In this document: piece by piece, positions 40,533-48,974 of the stretch
Layout: the number at the start of each line of letters is the position of its first letter
Position numbering within the stretch: the first letter of the stretch is position 1
Origin: Phytohabitans sp036906915
GTDB lineage: Bacteria > Actinomycetota > Actinomycetes > Mycobacteriales > Micromonosporaceae
Assembly (NCBI RefSeq): GCF_036906915.1
Contig: NZ_JBAKHX010000063.1
Span: forward strand, 1 to 50,202
Direction of reading: 5' to 3'
DNA: 50,202 bases
Made by a program: the position numbers and the translations under genes
The notes under the pieces: generated by a model
The model's input: only the letters and a program-made list of their open reading frames with translations
Database searches by the model: none
Told to the model about the DNA's origin: nothing

Positions 40533-42092
40533 TTACTCCGCTCGGTGGGCCCTGATCTCGTGGCCGACGCTTGTCAAGCACCGGCCGGATGACAGGTCGA
40601 AACGCCACCCGTGCAGCTGGCAAGTGAGCTGGTCGCCCTCGACGATGCCGAACCGGGTCAGGTCGGCCTTGAGATGAGGGCAGCGTCGCTGTACGACCCA
40701 GTCTCCCAGGCGAATGTCCTCTTTGTCCGCGTTCTTGAGGTGCTCGTCGTACCAGCCCTCGGCGTACTGCAGCCGCTCCTCCGACAGGCACTTGAAGAAC
40801 GCGTAGACGAACTCGTTGTACTGCCCGATCCGCGCCGCCGAGAACCGGCACGACAGGAACAGCGAGTTCACCCAGTCAACCTCGCCGATATGCAGCAGGT
40901 GCTCGACCAGCGCCCGCTCGGTGCGGAACCGGTACCGCACCTTCTCATCGCCGTACGGGCGCACCTGCTTGCCCGGGAAGTCCACCACGATGGATTCGAC
41001 TGTCTCGCCGCCCGAGCCGTCGGAGGAGGAGCCGACCAGGTCGAAGCGGACCGGCCCGCCCACACCCTTGGCCAGATACATCGACTCGTCGAGCAGCGGC
41101 TCGATCTTCCGCTTCATCTCCTTGAGCACGTCGATCTCGGGGTGCCGCCACGACGCCTTCTCGGCCTCGATGACCGGACGCTTGCGCTCCCGCATCTCCT
41201 CCAGGTGCGCCTTCTTGTTGGCGAAGAACTCGTCGACGTCGGTGGGGTGCGTGGTGGTGCACGAGTCGGGCGTCACCTCGGCCACCGACCCCGGCAGCAA
41301 CACCACCCCGTTGGTGCCGCCGACCTTCGCGTACTCGCGCATGAAGACCGACTGATCCGGGAAGATGTTGCCCTCGTCGCCGAAGATGTCGTTGAACTGC
41401 CACAGCTCGTCGTCGAGGAAGCACGGCGGACCCGCGATCGGAAAGACGTGCGACGCCTTCAGGTCGTCGATGTACCGCCACGTGCGGTCGAACTGCCGAT
41501 CCCGCTTCTGCTTGCCGAACGCGGTCTTCGCCGTCTGCGGCAACTCGTAGACCATCGGATACCAGATCGCGCCCGAGAACTGGAGCATGTGCGCGTGCAC
41601 GTGCCCCAACTCGGCGAACGTCGACAGGTCGGACGGGCGCGCGTCGTTCTGGTTCAGCAGCCGCACACCGCCGTACTCCACCCACAGCGACGAGTCACCG
41701 ATCGGGCCGTCCGTGGGCGAGGTCAGCGCCTGGATCATCACGTTGAGGCCGCCGTCGAGCTCCACGACCTCGTTGGTCTTCGTCTTGACGAAGCTCGTGA
41801 ACCCCAACTCGCGCAGCTCGTCTTCGAGCTCACTGGTCGGGTACTCCGGCAACAGCACCGTCGCCTTCTTCGACACGAACCGCGTCAAGTGTGCGGCGTC
41901 GAAGTGGTCGCGGTGCAGATGCGACACGTACAGGTAGTCGACCTGCCCGAGGGTCTCCCAGTCGAGCAGCGAGTTGTCCGGAAACGGGAACCAGGAAGCG
42001 AAGTACGCCGGGTTGACCCACGGATCGCAGAGGATGCTGCCCGCGGCGGTGTCGATCCGCATGCTGGCGTGCCCGGTACCTGTTACTCGCAC
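40533..42092 (-). CDS. MBL-fold / Rieske fusion protein (CMP-Neu5Ac hydroxylase-like)
   Basis: 519 aa. The N-terminal metallo-beta-lactamase-type domain has HLHRDH at residues 58-63 and further ligand candidates in LLNQNDARPSD and HAHMLQFSG. A long helical middle (about 280-330) and a SCP2-like or uncharacterised segment lead to a C-terminal Rieske [2Fe-2S] motif: Cys471-x-His473 and Cys491-xx-His494 (CPHLKADL ... CQLHGW). Overall layout recalls CMAH-like proteins, but in CMP-N-acetylneuraminate hydroxylase the Rieske domain is at the N-terminus. No sialic-acid genes nearby; function unknown. Cytosolic (no signal peptide). Confidence 0.8.
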   Translation of the reverse strand: MRVTGTGHASMRIDTAAGSILCDPWVNPAYFASWFPFPDNSLLDWETLGQVDYLYVSHLHRDHFDAAHLTRFVSKKATVLLPEYPTSELEDELRELGFTSFVKTKTNEVVELDGGLNVMIQALTSPTDGPIGDSSLWVEYGGVRLLNQNDARPSDLSTFAELGHVHAHMLQFSGAIWYPMVYELPQTAKTAFGKQKRDRQFDRTWRYIDDLKASHVFPIAGPPCFLDDELWQFNDIFGDEGNIFPDQSVFMREYAKVGGTNGVVLLPGSVAEVTPDSCTTTHPTDVDEFFANKKAHLEEMRERKRPVIEAEKASWRHPEIDVLKEMKRKIEPLLDESMYLAKGVGGPVRFDLVGSSSDGSGGETVESIVVDFPGKQVRPYGDEKVRYRFRTERALVEHLLHIGEVDWVNSLFLSCRFSAARIGQYNEFVYAFFKCLSEERLQYAEGWYDEHLKNADKEDIRLGDWVVQRRCPHLKADLTRFGIVEGDQLTCQLHGWRFDLSSGRCLTSVGHEIRAHRAE

Positions 42093-42213
42093 CGCACCTA
42101 TCTCCCTTGATCCGGCTGCTGTCCCGTGTCGACGCTACCGGTACCCCGCGCGGACTCGCCGCCGGGGCGTGCCAGACTAAGTCCCGAGATCCGTTCGAGG
42201 GGAAGGACCAGAA

Positions 42214-42435
42214 GTGGCGGGAAGCGAGCCGGTGACCTCACCCGATCAGCGAAAGCCGGGCCACCGCAAGGCGGGCCGGATCGGCGCGGTCGTCACCATC
42301 CTGGCGCTACTGTCCATGCTGGCTGGCAACCACACCGGTCGCACCGAAGACATCTTTCTGATCATCATCGCGGCCGGCATAGCGGCCATCCTCGTCGGCG
42401 ACGTGATCCTGCGCCGCAACGGCCTGCGCTCGTAA
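42214..42435 (+). CDS. DUF2631 small membrane protein
   Basis: 73 aa, GTG start with GGAAGGA ahead. Two transmembrane segments (about 22-37 and 48-64) separated by the conserved-looking GNHTGRTEDIF turn, which matches DUF2631 (mycobacterial Rv2876-like, also located near the rlmN-dxr interval). Function unknown. Confidence 0.78.
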   Translation: MAGSEPVTSPDQRKPGHRKAGRIGAVVTILALLSMLAGNHTGRTEDIFLIIIAAGIAAILVGDVILRRNGLRS

Positions 42436-42439
42436 AGAA

Positions 42440-42461
42440 GCGGGGCGCTGACGCGCCCCGC
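42440..42461. terminator. Bidirectional hairpin terminator
   Basis: GCGGGGCGC / GCGCCCCGC 9-bp perfect stem with a 4-nt loop, between convergent DUF2631 and DivIVA-like genes. Confidence 0.8.
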
Positions 42462-42465
42462 ACTC

Positions 42466-43602
42466 TCACTGGCGACGCAGGATGTCCTGGACCGCCTTCA
42501 GGGCCGCGTCGACCTCTGCCTCGAAGTAGCCGCCCGGCACCAACCCGAACCGCGCCTGGTCTAGCTCGGCCGGGTTCATCGGCATGGGACCGCGCCCAGT
42601 CACGGCCGCGAGGATGCCCTCGAACAGCCGGTCGACCTGCACCGGGTCGTATCCGCTGCCGAACCGCCGGACCTGGAACGTGCGGCGCAGGTGGTCGATG
42701 CGCTGGAGCTCCGGCGGCAACCCACCCATCGGCGGCGGGCCACCCATCGACGGGGCGCCCATCGGACCGTCCATCCCGCGGTCGCGGTCGGGCATGCGGA
42801 TCTCGGCGGTCATGTCTGTCTTGCCGTGCCGGCCAGCCGCGAAACCGTCGAACCGCTCCTCCGACCCGCCGAACCGGTCGACGCCGTAACCGGGTCCGGA
42901 CCCACCGGCCGCGAACCCGCCACTCGGCCCGTCGAACCCGGCCCGCGAGGGCGGACCGTCCACGCCTCGCGACGGAGGCCCGTCGAACGCGCGCGAAGGC
43001 GGCCCGTCGAACTCACGGGAGGGCGGCCCGTCGAACTCACGCGACGGGCCGTCGAAGCCGCGGTCGAAGCCGCCGCCACGCGCAGCACGGTCGAACCCGC
43101 CGCGGTCGAACCCACCGGTCGGGTCGTCGTACTGCCCGTACGGATCGCGGGGCGAGGCGCCCTGCACCGGCATCGGGCGAGGCGGCATCGAGGAGGGCGG
43201 TGGCATGCGGTCGTCACGCACGGGCGCGATCCGCTCGGTCATCCCGCTGCCCATGCCGTTGGGGGGCCCCATACGATCGGGTGGACCCATGCGGTCGGGC
43301 GGGCCCATGCGGTCGGGCGCTCCCATCCGCTCGGGGGCGCCGCGGCCGCCGTAGCCGCCGCGCTCCTCCAGCTCGGCGAGCTGCCGCTCGACCCGGTCGA
43401 GATGCAGGTCGACCTGCCACTCGTCGTATCCGCCGAAGCGCACCCGGAAGACGACGTCGTGCACCTCCTGGGAGGCGACCGGCGCGCCCATGGGCTCACC
43501 GGCGAGGGTGGCCTCGACCCGGTCCAGAAAGGCGTCAACCTCGTCGACCTTGTACCCCCGACGAAGCGCCCGACGCCGGAAACGCTGACCCTGACTCGCC
43601 AC
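42466..43602 (-). CDS. DivIVA-domain protein with repeat-rich linker
   Basis: 378 aa. Two DivIVA-like modules frame a disordered linker: N-terminal RGYKVDEVDAFLDRVEATL and FGGYDEWQVDLHLDRVERQL (about 14-75), C-terminal FGSGYDPVQVDRLFEGIL and PGGYFEAEVDAALKAVQDIL (about 310-375). The linker contains 7-aa repeats of the type DRMGPP (about 90-110) and 8-aa repeats of the type EFDGPPSR (about 185-225), then Met/Pro-rich sequence. DivIVA-like proteins act at curved membranes in polar growth and division; this one lacks the long coiled coil of canonical Wag31/DivIVA. Operon partner of rlmN (5-nt gap). Confidence 0.78.
   Translation of the reverse strand: MASQGQRFRRRALRRGYKVDEVDAFLDRVEATLAGEPMGAPVASQEVHDVVFRVRFGGYDEWQVDLHLDRVERQLAELEERGGYGGRGAPERMGAPDRMGPPDRMGPPDRMGPPNGMGSGMTERIAPVRDDRMPPPSSMPPRPMPVQGASPRDPYGQYDDPTGGFDRGGFDRAARGGGFDRGFDGPSREFDGPPSREFDGPPSRAFDGPPSRGVDGPPSRAGFDGPSGGFAAGGSGPGYGVDRFGGSEERFDGFAAGRHGKTDMTAEIRMPDRDRGMDGPMGAPSMGGPPPMGGLPPELQRIDHLRRTFQVRRFGSGYDPVQVDRLFEGILAAVTGRGPMPMNPAELDQARFGLVPGGYFEAEVDAALKAVQDILRRQ
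42955..43065. repeat. 24-bp in-frame tandem repeats in the DivIVA-like gene
   Basis: Successive near-identical units encoding FDGPPSR plus a variable residue on the minus strand; four to five copies. A second array of 21-bp units encoding RMGPPD-type repeats lies at about 43255-43340. Confidence 0.7.
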
Positions 43603-43607
43603 CTATG

Positions 43608-44741
43608 TCACCTTCCGTCCGCGCTGCCGGTCTCACTGGCGGCCAGCTGCCCGCACGCACCATCGATCTCTCGACCTCGTGTGTCACGCACCGTGGTCGA
43701 CACGCCCGCAACGCGCAACCTTCGTACAAACTCGCGCTCGACCGGTTTAGGACTCGCGTCCCACCTGCTACCCGGGGTGGGGTTGAGCGGAATCAGGTTG
43801 ACGTGCGCCAACCGGCCAGCGAGCAGCCGACCCAGCAGATCGGCGCGCCACGGCTGGTCGTTCACGTCCCTGATCATCGCGTACTCGATGGACACACGGC
43901 GACCCGTACGATCGGCATAGTCCCACGCGGCGTCCAGCACCTCTGCGACCTTCCAGCGTTGGTTGACCGGCACGAGTTCGTCGCGCAGCTCATCATCGGG
44001 TGCGTGCAACGACAGCGCAAGGGTTACGGAGAGTTCCTCTTCGGCCAACCGCCGCATGGCGGGCACGAGACCCACGGTCGAGACCGTGATGTGCCGCTGT
44101 GACAGGCCGAGACCCTCGGGAGACGGAGCGCACAGGCGTCGGATCGCCTCGATGACCCGGGCGTAGTTGGCCAAGGGCTCCCCCATGCCCATGAACACCA
44201 CGTGCGACAGGCGCGGGGGCGAACCGCTGACCGCTCCGGAGGCGGCCACGCCCGCCAGGTAGACAGCCTGGTCGACGATCTCAGCGGTCGACAGGTTCCG
44301 CGTGAGCCCGGCCTGGCCGGTGGCGCAGAACGGGCACGCCATGCCGCACCCCGCCTGACTGGAGATGCACACGGTCACGCGGTCCTGGTATCCCATCAGG
44401 ACGCTCTCGACGAGCGCGCCGTCGTGCAGGCGCCAGAGCGCCTTGCGCGTGGCGCCGTCGTCGCACGCCAGCTCGCGCACGGCAGTGAGCAGCGTCGGCA
44501 TCAGGCTCTCGGCCAGGCGCTCGCGCGCCGCGGCCGGCAGGTCGGTCATCTGGGCGGGATCGCGCACGAGCCGACCGAAATAGTGCGTGGAGAGCTGCTT
44601 GGCGCGAAACGCCGGCTCCCCCAGCTCGGCCACCAGCGCCTGGCGACCAGCCAGGTCAAGATCGGCGAGATGGCGCGGTGGAAGCGCCGGGCGGCGCGGT
44701 GCCGCGCCGGGCGACAGCGGGAGTACGGGCAGGCTCGTCAT
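43608..44741 (-). CDS. rlmN: 23S rRNA (A2503-C2)/tRNA (A37-C2) methyltransferase
   Basis: 377-aa radical-SAM methylase. The CxxxCxxC cluster motif is CGMACPFC (near residue 125), preceded by CISSQAG; also GMGEPLANY, the SEL-type LALSLHAPDDELRDELVPVN, and a C-terminal Cys in RDTRGREIDGACGQL used in the ping-pong mechanism. Start ATG at 44741; cdsA lies 36 nt upstream on the same strand. Confidence 0.95.
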   Translation of the reverse strand: MTSLPVLPLSPGAAPRRPALPPRHLADLDLAGRQALVAELGEPAFRAKQLSTHYFGRLVRDPAQMTDLPAAARERLAESLMPTLLTAVRELACDDGATRKALWRLHDGALVESVLMGYQDRVTVCISSQAGCGMACPFCATGQAGLTRNLSTAEIVDQAVYLAGVAASGAVSGSPPRLSHVVFMGMGEPLANYARVIEAIRRLCAPSPEGLGLSQRHITVSTVGLVPAMRRLAEEELSVTLALSLHAPDDELRDELVPVNQRWKVAEVLDAAWDYADRTGRRVSIEYAMIRDVNDQPWRADLLGRLLAGRLAHVNLIPLNPTPGSRWDASPKPVEREFVRRLRVAGVSTTVRDTRGREIDGACGQLAASETGSADGR

Positions 44742-44777
44742 AGCCCGTCCAGTCTCCCATGAGCACGCACCATGCCG

Positions 44778-45734
44778 TCAGCCCGGCGGTGCCGCGAAGA
44801 GCGTGAGCAGCAGGTACGCCGTCGGCGCCGCGAACAGGATCGAGTCGAGCCGATCCATCAGCCCACCGTGCCCAGGCAGGAGCTGGCTCATGTCCTTAAT
44901 CTTGAGATCGCGCTTGATCATGGACTCGGCCAGGTCACCGAGCACCGACGCGACCGATACCGCCAACCCGAAGACCGCACCCCACCACGGCTCGATGTCG
45001 AGCAGCAGCGGCAGGATCACGGCGCTCCCGGCGGCCGTCGCCACGAGCGAGCCCGCGAACCCCTCCCACGACTTCTTCGGGCTCACCGACGGCGCCATGG
45101 GGTGCTTGCCGAAGAACACACCGGCCACGTACCCGCCGGTGTCCGACAGGACCACCGCGGCGAGCGCGGCGACCACCCGTTTGCCGCCGTCTTCCGGCGC
45201 CGCGAGCAGCGCCGCGAACCCGGCCAGGAACGGCACGTACACCGCGATCAGCGTGGACGCTGTCAGGTCGCGCTGATAGCCGCGCGGCCCGTCGGCGAGG
45301 CGCCACACCAGCACGGCCAGCACCGTCACGAGCAGCCCGAGAAACAGCGCGTCCGGCCCGGCGTACCACGCCAGACCAGACATGAGGACGCCGCCCGCGA
45401 CCAGCGGGACCAGCGGCGGACGTGCGTCGATCGCGCGGACCGCGCGGACCATCTCCCAGATCCCCACGCCGACCGCGAGGGCGACCACGCCGAGAAACGC
45501 CTGCTTCCAGGCGAAGAGCGACACGAGCACGATCGCGCCCAGCGTGACACCGACGCCGATCGCCGCCGGCAGGTTGCGACCCGCGCGTCCCTGCTTACGG
45601 CGCCGGCCAGGACCGGGCCGGCGCGGTCGCGCTTGTTCCGTTTCGGGGTCGTTTCGCTCGATTTGAAGGTACGCCGCTGTGGGCGGCTCCTCCTCCGGAT
45701 ATCCGTCGAGCCGGGGGCGGTCGAGGTACGACAT
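44778..45734 (-). CDS. cdsA: Phosphatidate cytidylyltransferase
   Basis: Integral membrane enzyme making CDP-diacylglycerol from phosphatidate and CTP. About eight hydrophobic helices follow a basic, Pro/Arg-rich cytosolic N-tail. The C-terminal signature is present as SMIKRDLKIKDMSQLLPGHGGLMDRLDS. From ATG 45734 the protein is 318 aa; a GTG at 45770 would add 12 residues. Normally directly after frr, but here a META-domain gene on the other strand is between them. Confidence 0.93.
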   Translation of the reverse strand: MSYLDRPRLDGYPEEEPPTAAYLQIERNDPETEQARPRRPGPGRRRKQGRAGRNLPAAIGVGVTLGAIVLVSLFAWKQAFLGVVALAVGVGIWEMVRAVRAIDARPPLVPLVAGGVLMSGLAWYAGPDALFLGLLVTVLAVLVWRLADGPRGYQRDLTASTLIAVYVPFLAGFAALLAAPEDGGKRVVAALAAVVLSDTGGYVAGVFFGKHPMAPSVSPKKSWEGFAGSLVATAAGSAVILPLLLDIEPWWGAVFGLAVSVASVLGDLAESMIKRDLKIKDMSQLLPGHGGLMDRLDSILFAAPTAYLLLTLFAAPPG

Positions 45735-45853
45735 CAGTGCTCGAGCAGGCCCGCCGCTGCCGACGTACACATGACGAACCCCCTTTGCGCGGTCAGTTGA
45801 GCCGAGCGTACTGGCAGTCGCGCACCCGACCGTAACCGGTGCATCATGACAGC

Positions 45854-46627
45854 ATGGAGAAATTGATGAGCATCGTTTTGTCGGCAGTAATGGCGGGTTC
45901 CGGAAACGCGGCGGTCTGCCCCGATCCCACCGTCTGGCAGCGCACGTTTCGTTCGGTGTCGGTAACCGAAAACGGCCAGCCCCGAGCGCTGGTGCCGGGC
46001 ACCCGGATCCGGATCGCGTTTCCCGACGGCAAGGTGGACGCCGGCGCGGGCTGCGGCCAGATCTCCGGCGCCGCCACCATGAACGGCGCCCAGCTGGTGG
46101 TCAGCGGCGTCAACCTGCTTCGCAACAGCTGCACCGACGATGCGGGGTTCGCCCAGGACATCTGGCTCGCCGCGTTCCTCGACCGGGACCCGACCGTCAA
46201 GCTGCGCGGCCACAGGCTGGTGCTCACCGATGGCCGCATCCGGCTCACCCTCACCGACAGCCCTGACGTGGCGCAAGATCCGCCACTGATCGGCACGTAC
46301 TGGGTCCTCGAAGCGGTCGTCGTGAACGGCGTGACCACCGCCCCGCTGCCCTTCCCCCAGCCGTACCTGGTGTTCAATGCCAACGGCACGCTCGTGGCGT
46401 TCGCCGGGTGCAACTGGGTCAGCGGCTCGGCGGTCTTCCACGACGGCGGCGCGGTGCTGGGCGAAGCCGGCATCACGAAGCGGGGCTGCCCCATCGACAA
46501 CCCGCTCCTGGAGACGCGCGTACACAACGCCCTCGACGCGGGCGAGGTCACCCTCCAGATCGAGGCGGGGCGCCTGACCGTTGACCGTGCCGGCGGCCCC
46601 GCCCTACTGCTGCGCTCTGAGTCCTGA
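45854..46627 (+). CDS. Secreted META-domain protein (HslJ-like)
   Basis: 257 aa from ATG 45854. Short hydrophobic leader (IVLSAVMAGSGNAA) then two META-like repeats: the first with AGCGQISGAATMNGAQLVVSG, the second with GTYWVLEAVVVNG, FAGCNWVSGSAVFHDGG and RGCPID. META domains occur in heat-shock HslJ and in surface proteins, function poorly known. Single gene on the plus strand interrupting the minus-strand frr-cdsA order; stop codons of it and frr sit on one 12-bp palindrome (46624-46635). Confidence 0.75.
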   Translation: MEKLMSIVLSAVMAGSGNAAVCPDPTVWQRTFRSVSVTENGQPRALVPGTRIRIAFPDGKVDAGAGCGQISGAATMNGAQLVVSGVNLLRNSCTDDAGFAQDIWLAAFLDRDPTVKLRGHRLVLTDGRIRLTLTDSPDVAQDPPLIGTYWVLEAVVVNGVTTAPLPFPQPYLVFNANGTLVAFAGCNWVSGSAVFHDGGAVLGEAGITKRGCPIDNPLLETRVHNALDAGEVTLQIEAGRLTVDRAGGPALLLRSES

Positions 46628-46631
46628 CGCG

Positions 46632-47189
46632 TCAGACCTCGAGGAGCTCGACTTCCTTGTGCTTTACCAGTTCGTCGACGTGCGCGACGTACTTGTGGGT
46701 CAGGTCGTCGAGCTCCTTCTCTGCCCGGCGCCCCTCATCTTCGCCCGCCTCACCGTCCTTGACGATACGGTCGAGCTCTTCCTTGGCCTTGCGGCGCACG
46801 TTACGGATGGCGACCTTGGACTCTTCGCCCTTATGACGGGCCACCTTGATCATGTCGCGCCGGCGCTCCTCGGTCATCTGCGGGAGCACGATGCGGATCT
46901 GGGTGCCCTCGTTGCTGGGATTGACACCGAGGTCGGAGTCGCGGATCGCCTTTTCCATCGCGCCGAGCTGCGACGCGTCGTACGGCTTGATGATGGCCAT
47001 CCGCGGCTCAGGGGTGCCGACGGACGCCATCTGGGTCAGGGGGGTGGGACTGCCGTAGTAGTCGATGATGATCTTGGAGAACATCGCCGCGGACGCCCGG
47101 CCGGTACGGATCGCGGCGAACTCCTCCTTGGCGTGGTCGACCGCCCGGTCCATCTTCTCTTCGGCCTCGAGGAGCGTGTCGTCGATCAC
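46632..47189 (-). CDS. frr: Ribosome recycling factor
   Basis: 185 aa, full length. Splits post-termination ribosomes with EF-G. Conserved core: KEEFAAIRTGRASAAMFSKI, YYGSPTPLTQMAS, IRDSDLGVNPSNEGTQIRI, PQMTEERRRDMIKVARHKGEE. Follows pyrH by 20 nt. Confidence 0.97.
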   Translation of the reverse strand: MIDDTLLEAEEKMDRAVDHAKEEFAAIRTGRASAAMFSKIIIDYYGSPTPLTQMASVGTPEPRMAIIKPYDASQLGAMEKAIRDSDLGVNPSNEGTQIRIVLPQMTEERRRDMIKVARHKGEESKVAIRNVRRKAKEELDRIVKDGEAGEDEGRRAEKELDDLTHKYVAHVDELVKHKEVELLEV

Positions 47190-47209
47190 TGGCTCCGTCG
47201 CCTCCTTCC

Positions 47210-47974
47210 CTAGTTAGCAGTGATCAAGGTGCCGATGCGATCGCCGCCGACCGCCTTGATGATGGTGTCGTCACCCTCGGCACCAAAGACGAGCATGGGC
47301 AGCCCGTTGTCCATGCACAAGCTGAACGCGGCGGCGTCGGCCACACGCAGGCCGCGGCGCAGCGCCTCGCCGAAGGTCACCGTGTCGAGCTTCGTCGCCG
47401 TCGGGTCTATGCGCGGGTCGGCGGTGTAGACGCCGTCGACGCCGTTCTTGCTCATCAGCACGACGTCGGCGTGGATCTCCAACGCACGCTGGACCGCTAC
47501 GGTGTCGGTGGAGAAGTACGGCATGCCGGCACCGGCGCCGAAGATGACCACGCGGCCCTTCTCCAGGTGCCGGATGGCGCGCAGCGGAATGTACGGCTCG
47601 GCGACCTGCGCCATCGTGATCGCCGTCTGGACGCGGGTCTCGATGCCCTCCTTCTCCAGGAAGTCCTGGAGCGCGAGGCAGTTCATGACCGTGCCCAGCA
47701 TGCCCATGTAGTCGGCCCGAGCCCGGTCCATGCCGCGCTTCTGCAACTCGGCGCCACGGAAGAAGTTGCCGCCGCCGACCACCACGGCGACCTGCACGCC
47801 ACGGCGTACGACGCTGCCGATCTGCCGCGCGACCGCCTGCACCACGTCAGGGTCGACGCCGACCTGCCCGCCGCCGAACACCTCACCCGACAGTTTGAGA
47901 ACGACCCGCCGCGACCGGCCCGGCGGAGGTGCGATCGGATCATCCGTCGCCTGGTTAGCAACCGCCTGCGTCAT
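47210..47974 (-). CDS. pyrH: Uridylate kinase
   Basis: 254-aa UMP kinase (amino acid kinase fold), UMP to UDP. Motifs RRVVLKLSGEVFGG (nucleotide), VVVGGGNFFRG, RARADYMGMLGTVMNCLALQ, FGAGAGMPYFSTDT, LMSKNGVDGVYTADP. The first about 22 residues are a variable Pro-rich extension, common in actinobacteria. Confidence 0.97.
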   Translation of the reverse strand: MTQAVANQATDDPIAPPPGRSRRVVLKLSGEVFGGGQVGVDPDVVQAVARQIGSVVRRGVQVAVVVGGGNFFRGAELQKRGMDRARADYMGMLGTVMNCLALQDFLEKEGIETRVQTAITMAQVAEPYIPLRAIRHLEKGRVVIFGAGAGMPYFSTDTVAVQRALEIHADVVLMSKNGVDGVYTADPRIDPTATKLDTVTFGEALRRGLRVADAAAFSLCMDNGLPMLVFGAEGDDTIIKAVGGDRIGTLITAN

Positions 47975-48020
47975 CCGAGCCGCCTTCCGTCCGGTGGGAG
48001 CCTGCCGTTCACAGTATGTG

Positions 48021-48066
48021 ACGAGGAGGCCGCGGTGTCTGTCGCGTACACCTGCGGCCTCCTCGT
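48021..48066 (-). terminator. Long hairpin between tsf and pyrH
   Basis: ACGAGGAGGCCGC and its exact inverted complement, extended by GGTGT/ACACC past one bulged base, loop of 9 nt. It lies downstream of tsf and 47 nt before the pyrH start. A T tract occurs only on the plus-strand side, so it may be an attenuator or processing stem rather than a full terminator for tsf. Confidence 0.65.
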
Positions 48067-48093
48067 TTTCGTCTCGGGCTGGCCGGCCTTTAC

Positions 48094-48924
48094 TTAGGCC
48101 TGGCCTACCTCGAAGCGCAGGAAGCGCGTCACCTCGATGCCCGCCTCGGCGAGCACCTGCTTGACGGACTTCTTGCTGTCGGCGACCGACGCCTGCTCCA
48201 GCAGGACGAAGTCCTTGAAGAAGGCGTTGACCCGGCCATCGACGATCTTGGGCAGAGCCGCCTCCGGCTTGCCCTCCTCGCGAGCGGTCTGCTCGGCGAT
48301 CCGGCGCTCCGACTCGACGACGTCGGCCGGCACCTCGTCACGCGCGAGGTACTTGGGCCGCATCGCCGCGATCTGCATCGCGACGCCACGCGCGTCGGCG
48401 TCGCCAGCCTCGTCCGACTTGCCGGCGTACTCGACGAGCACACCGACCGCCGGCGGCAGGTCCTGGCTCTTGCGGTGCAGGTAGACAGCAACCGTGCCGT
48501 CCAGCTTGCCGAAGCGGTTGACCACGAGCTTCTCGCCGATCTTGGCGGAGAACTCCTGAACCGTGTCGGCGACCGTACGACCGTCGGCCAGCGCGACGCC
48601 GAGCAGCGCCTCCGCGTCGGCGACGCCGGCCTGCTCGCCCTGCGCGACGATCTCCTGGGCCAGCGCGACGAAGTCGGCGTTCTTGGCCACGAAGTCGGTC
48701 TCGCAGTTCAGCTCGAGCAGGGCCTTGCCCGAGTGGGCGACGAGCCCGTTGGCGGCGGTGCGCCCGGCACGCTTACCGACGTCCTTCGCGCCCTTGACGC
48801 GCAGGACCTCGGTGGCCTTGTCGAAGTCGCCCTCGGCCTCGTCGAGCGCCTTCTTGGCGTCCATCATGCCGGCGCCGGTCAGGTCGCGGAGCTTCTTGAC
48901 GTCCGCGGCGGTGAAGTTGGCCAT
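48094..48924 (-). CDS. tsf: Elongation factor Ts
   Basis: 276 aa, nucleotide exchange factor for EF-Tu. N-terminal UBA-like domain with VKKLRDLTGAGMMDAKKALDEA, then the diagnostic LNCETDFVAKN near residue 74 and the C-terminal SVKQVLAEAGIEVTRFLRFEVG. 50 nt after rpsB. Confidence 0.98.
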   Translation of the reverse strand: MANFTAADVKKLRDLTGAGMMDAKKALDEAEGDFDKATEVLRVKGAKDVGKRAGRTAANGLVAHSGKALLELNCETDFVAKNADFVALAQEIVAQGEQAGVADAEALLGVALADGRTVADTVQEFSAKIGEKLVVNRFGKLDGTVAVYLHRKSQDLPPAVGVLVEYAGKSDEAGDADARGVAMQIAAMRPKYLARDEVPADVVESERRIAEQTAREEGKPEAALPKIVDGRVNAFFKDFVLLEQASVADSKKSVKQVLAEAGIEVTRFLRFEVGQA

Positions 48925-48974
48925 GACTCTCTCTTTGGGTATCGGCTGTGGTGGGTCTCGGGGGCTGGGGCGCT

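Noticed and set aside
46624..46635. CTGACGCGTCAG as a terminator
   Set aside because: A short palindrome formed by the two convergent stop codons; stem too short and without loop.
47220..47235. Fifth copy of the GATCAAGG repeat
   Set aside because: Only 8 bases match and it is part of the pyrH coding end.
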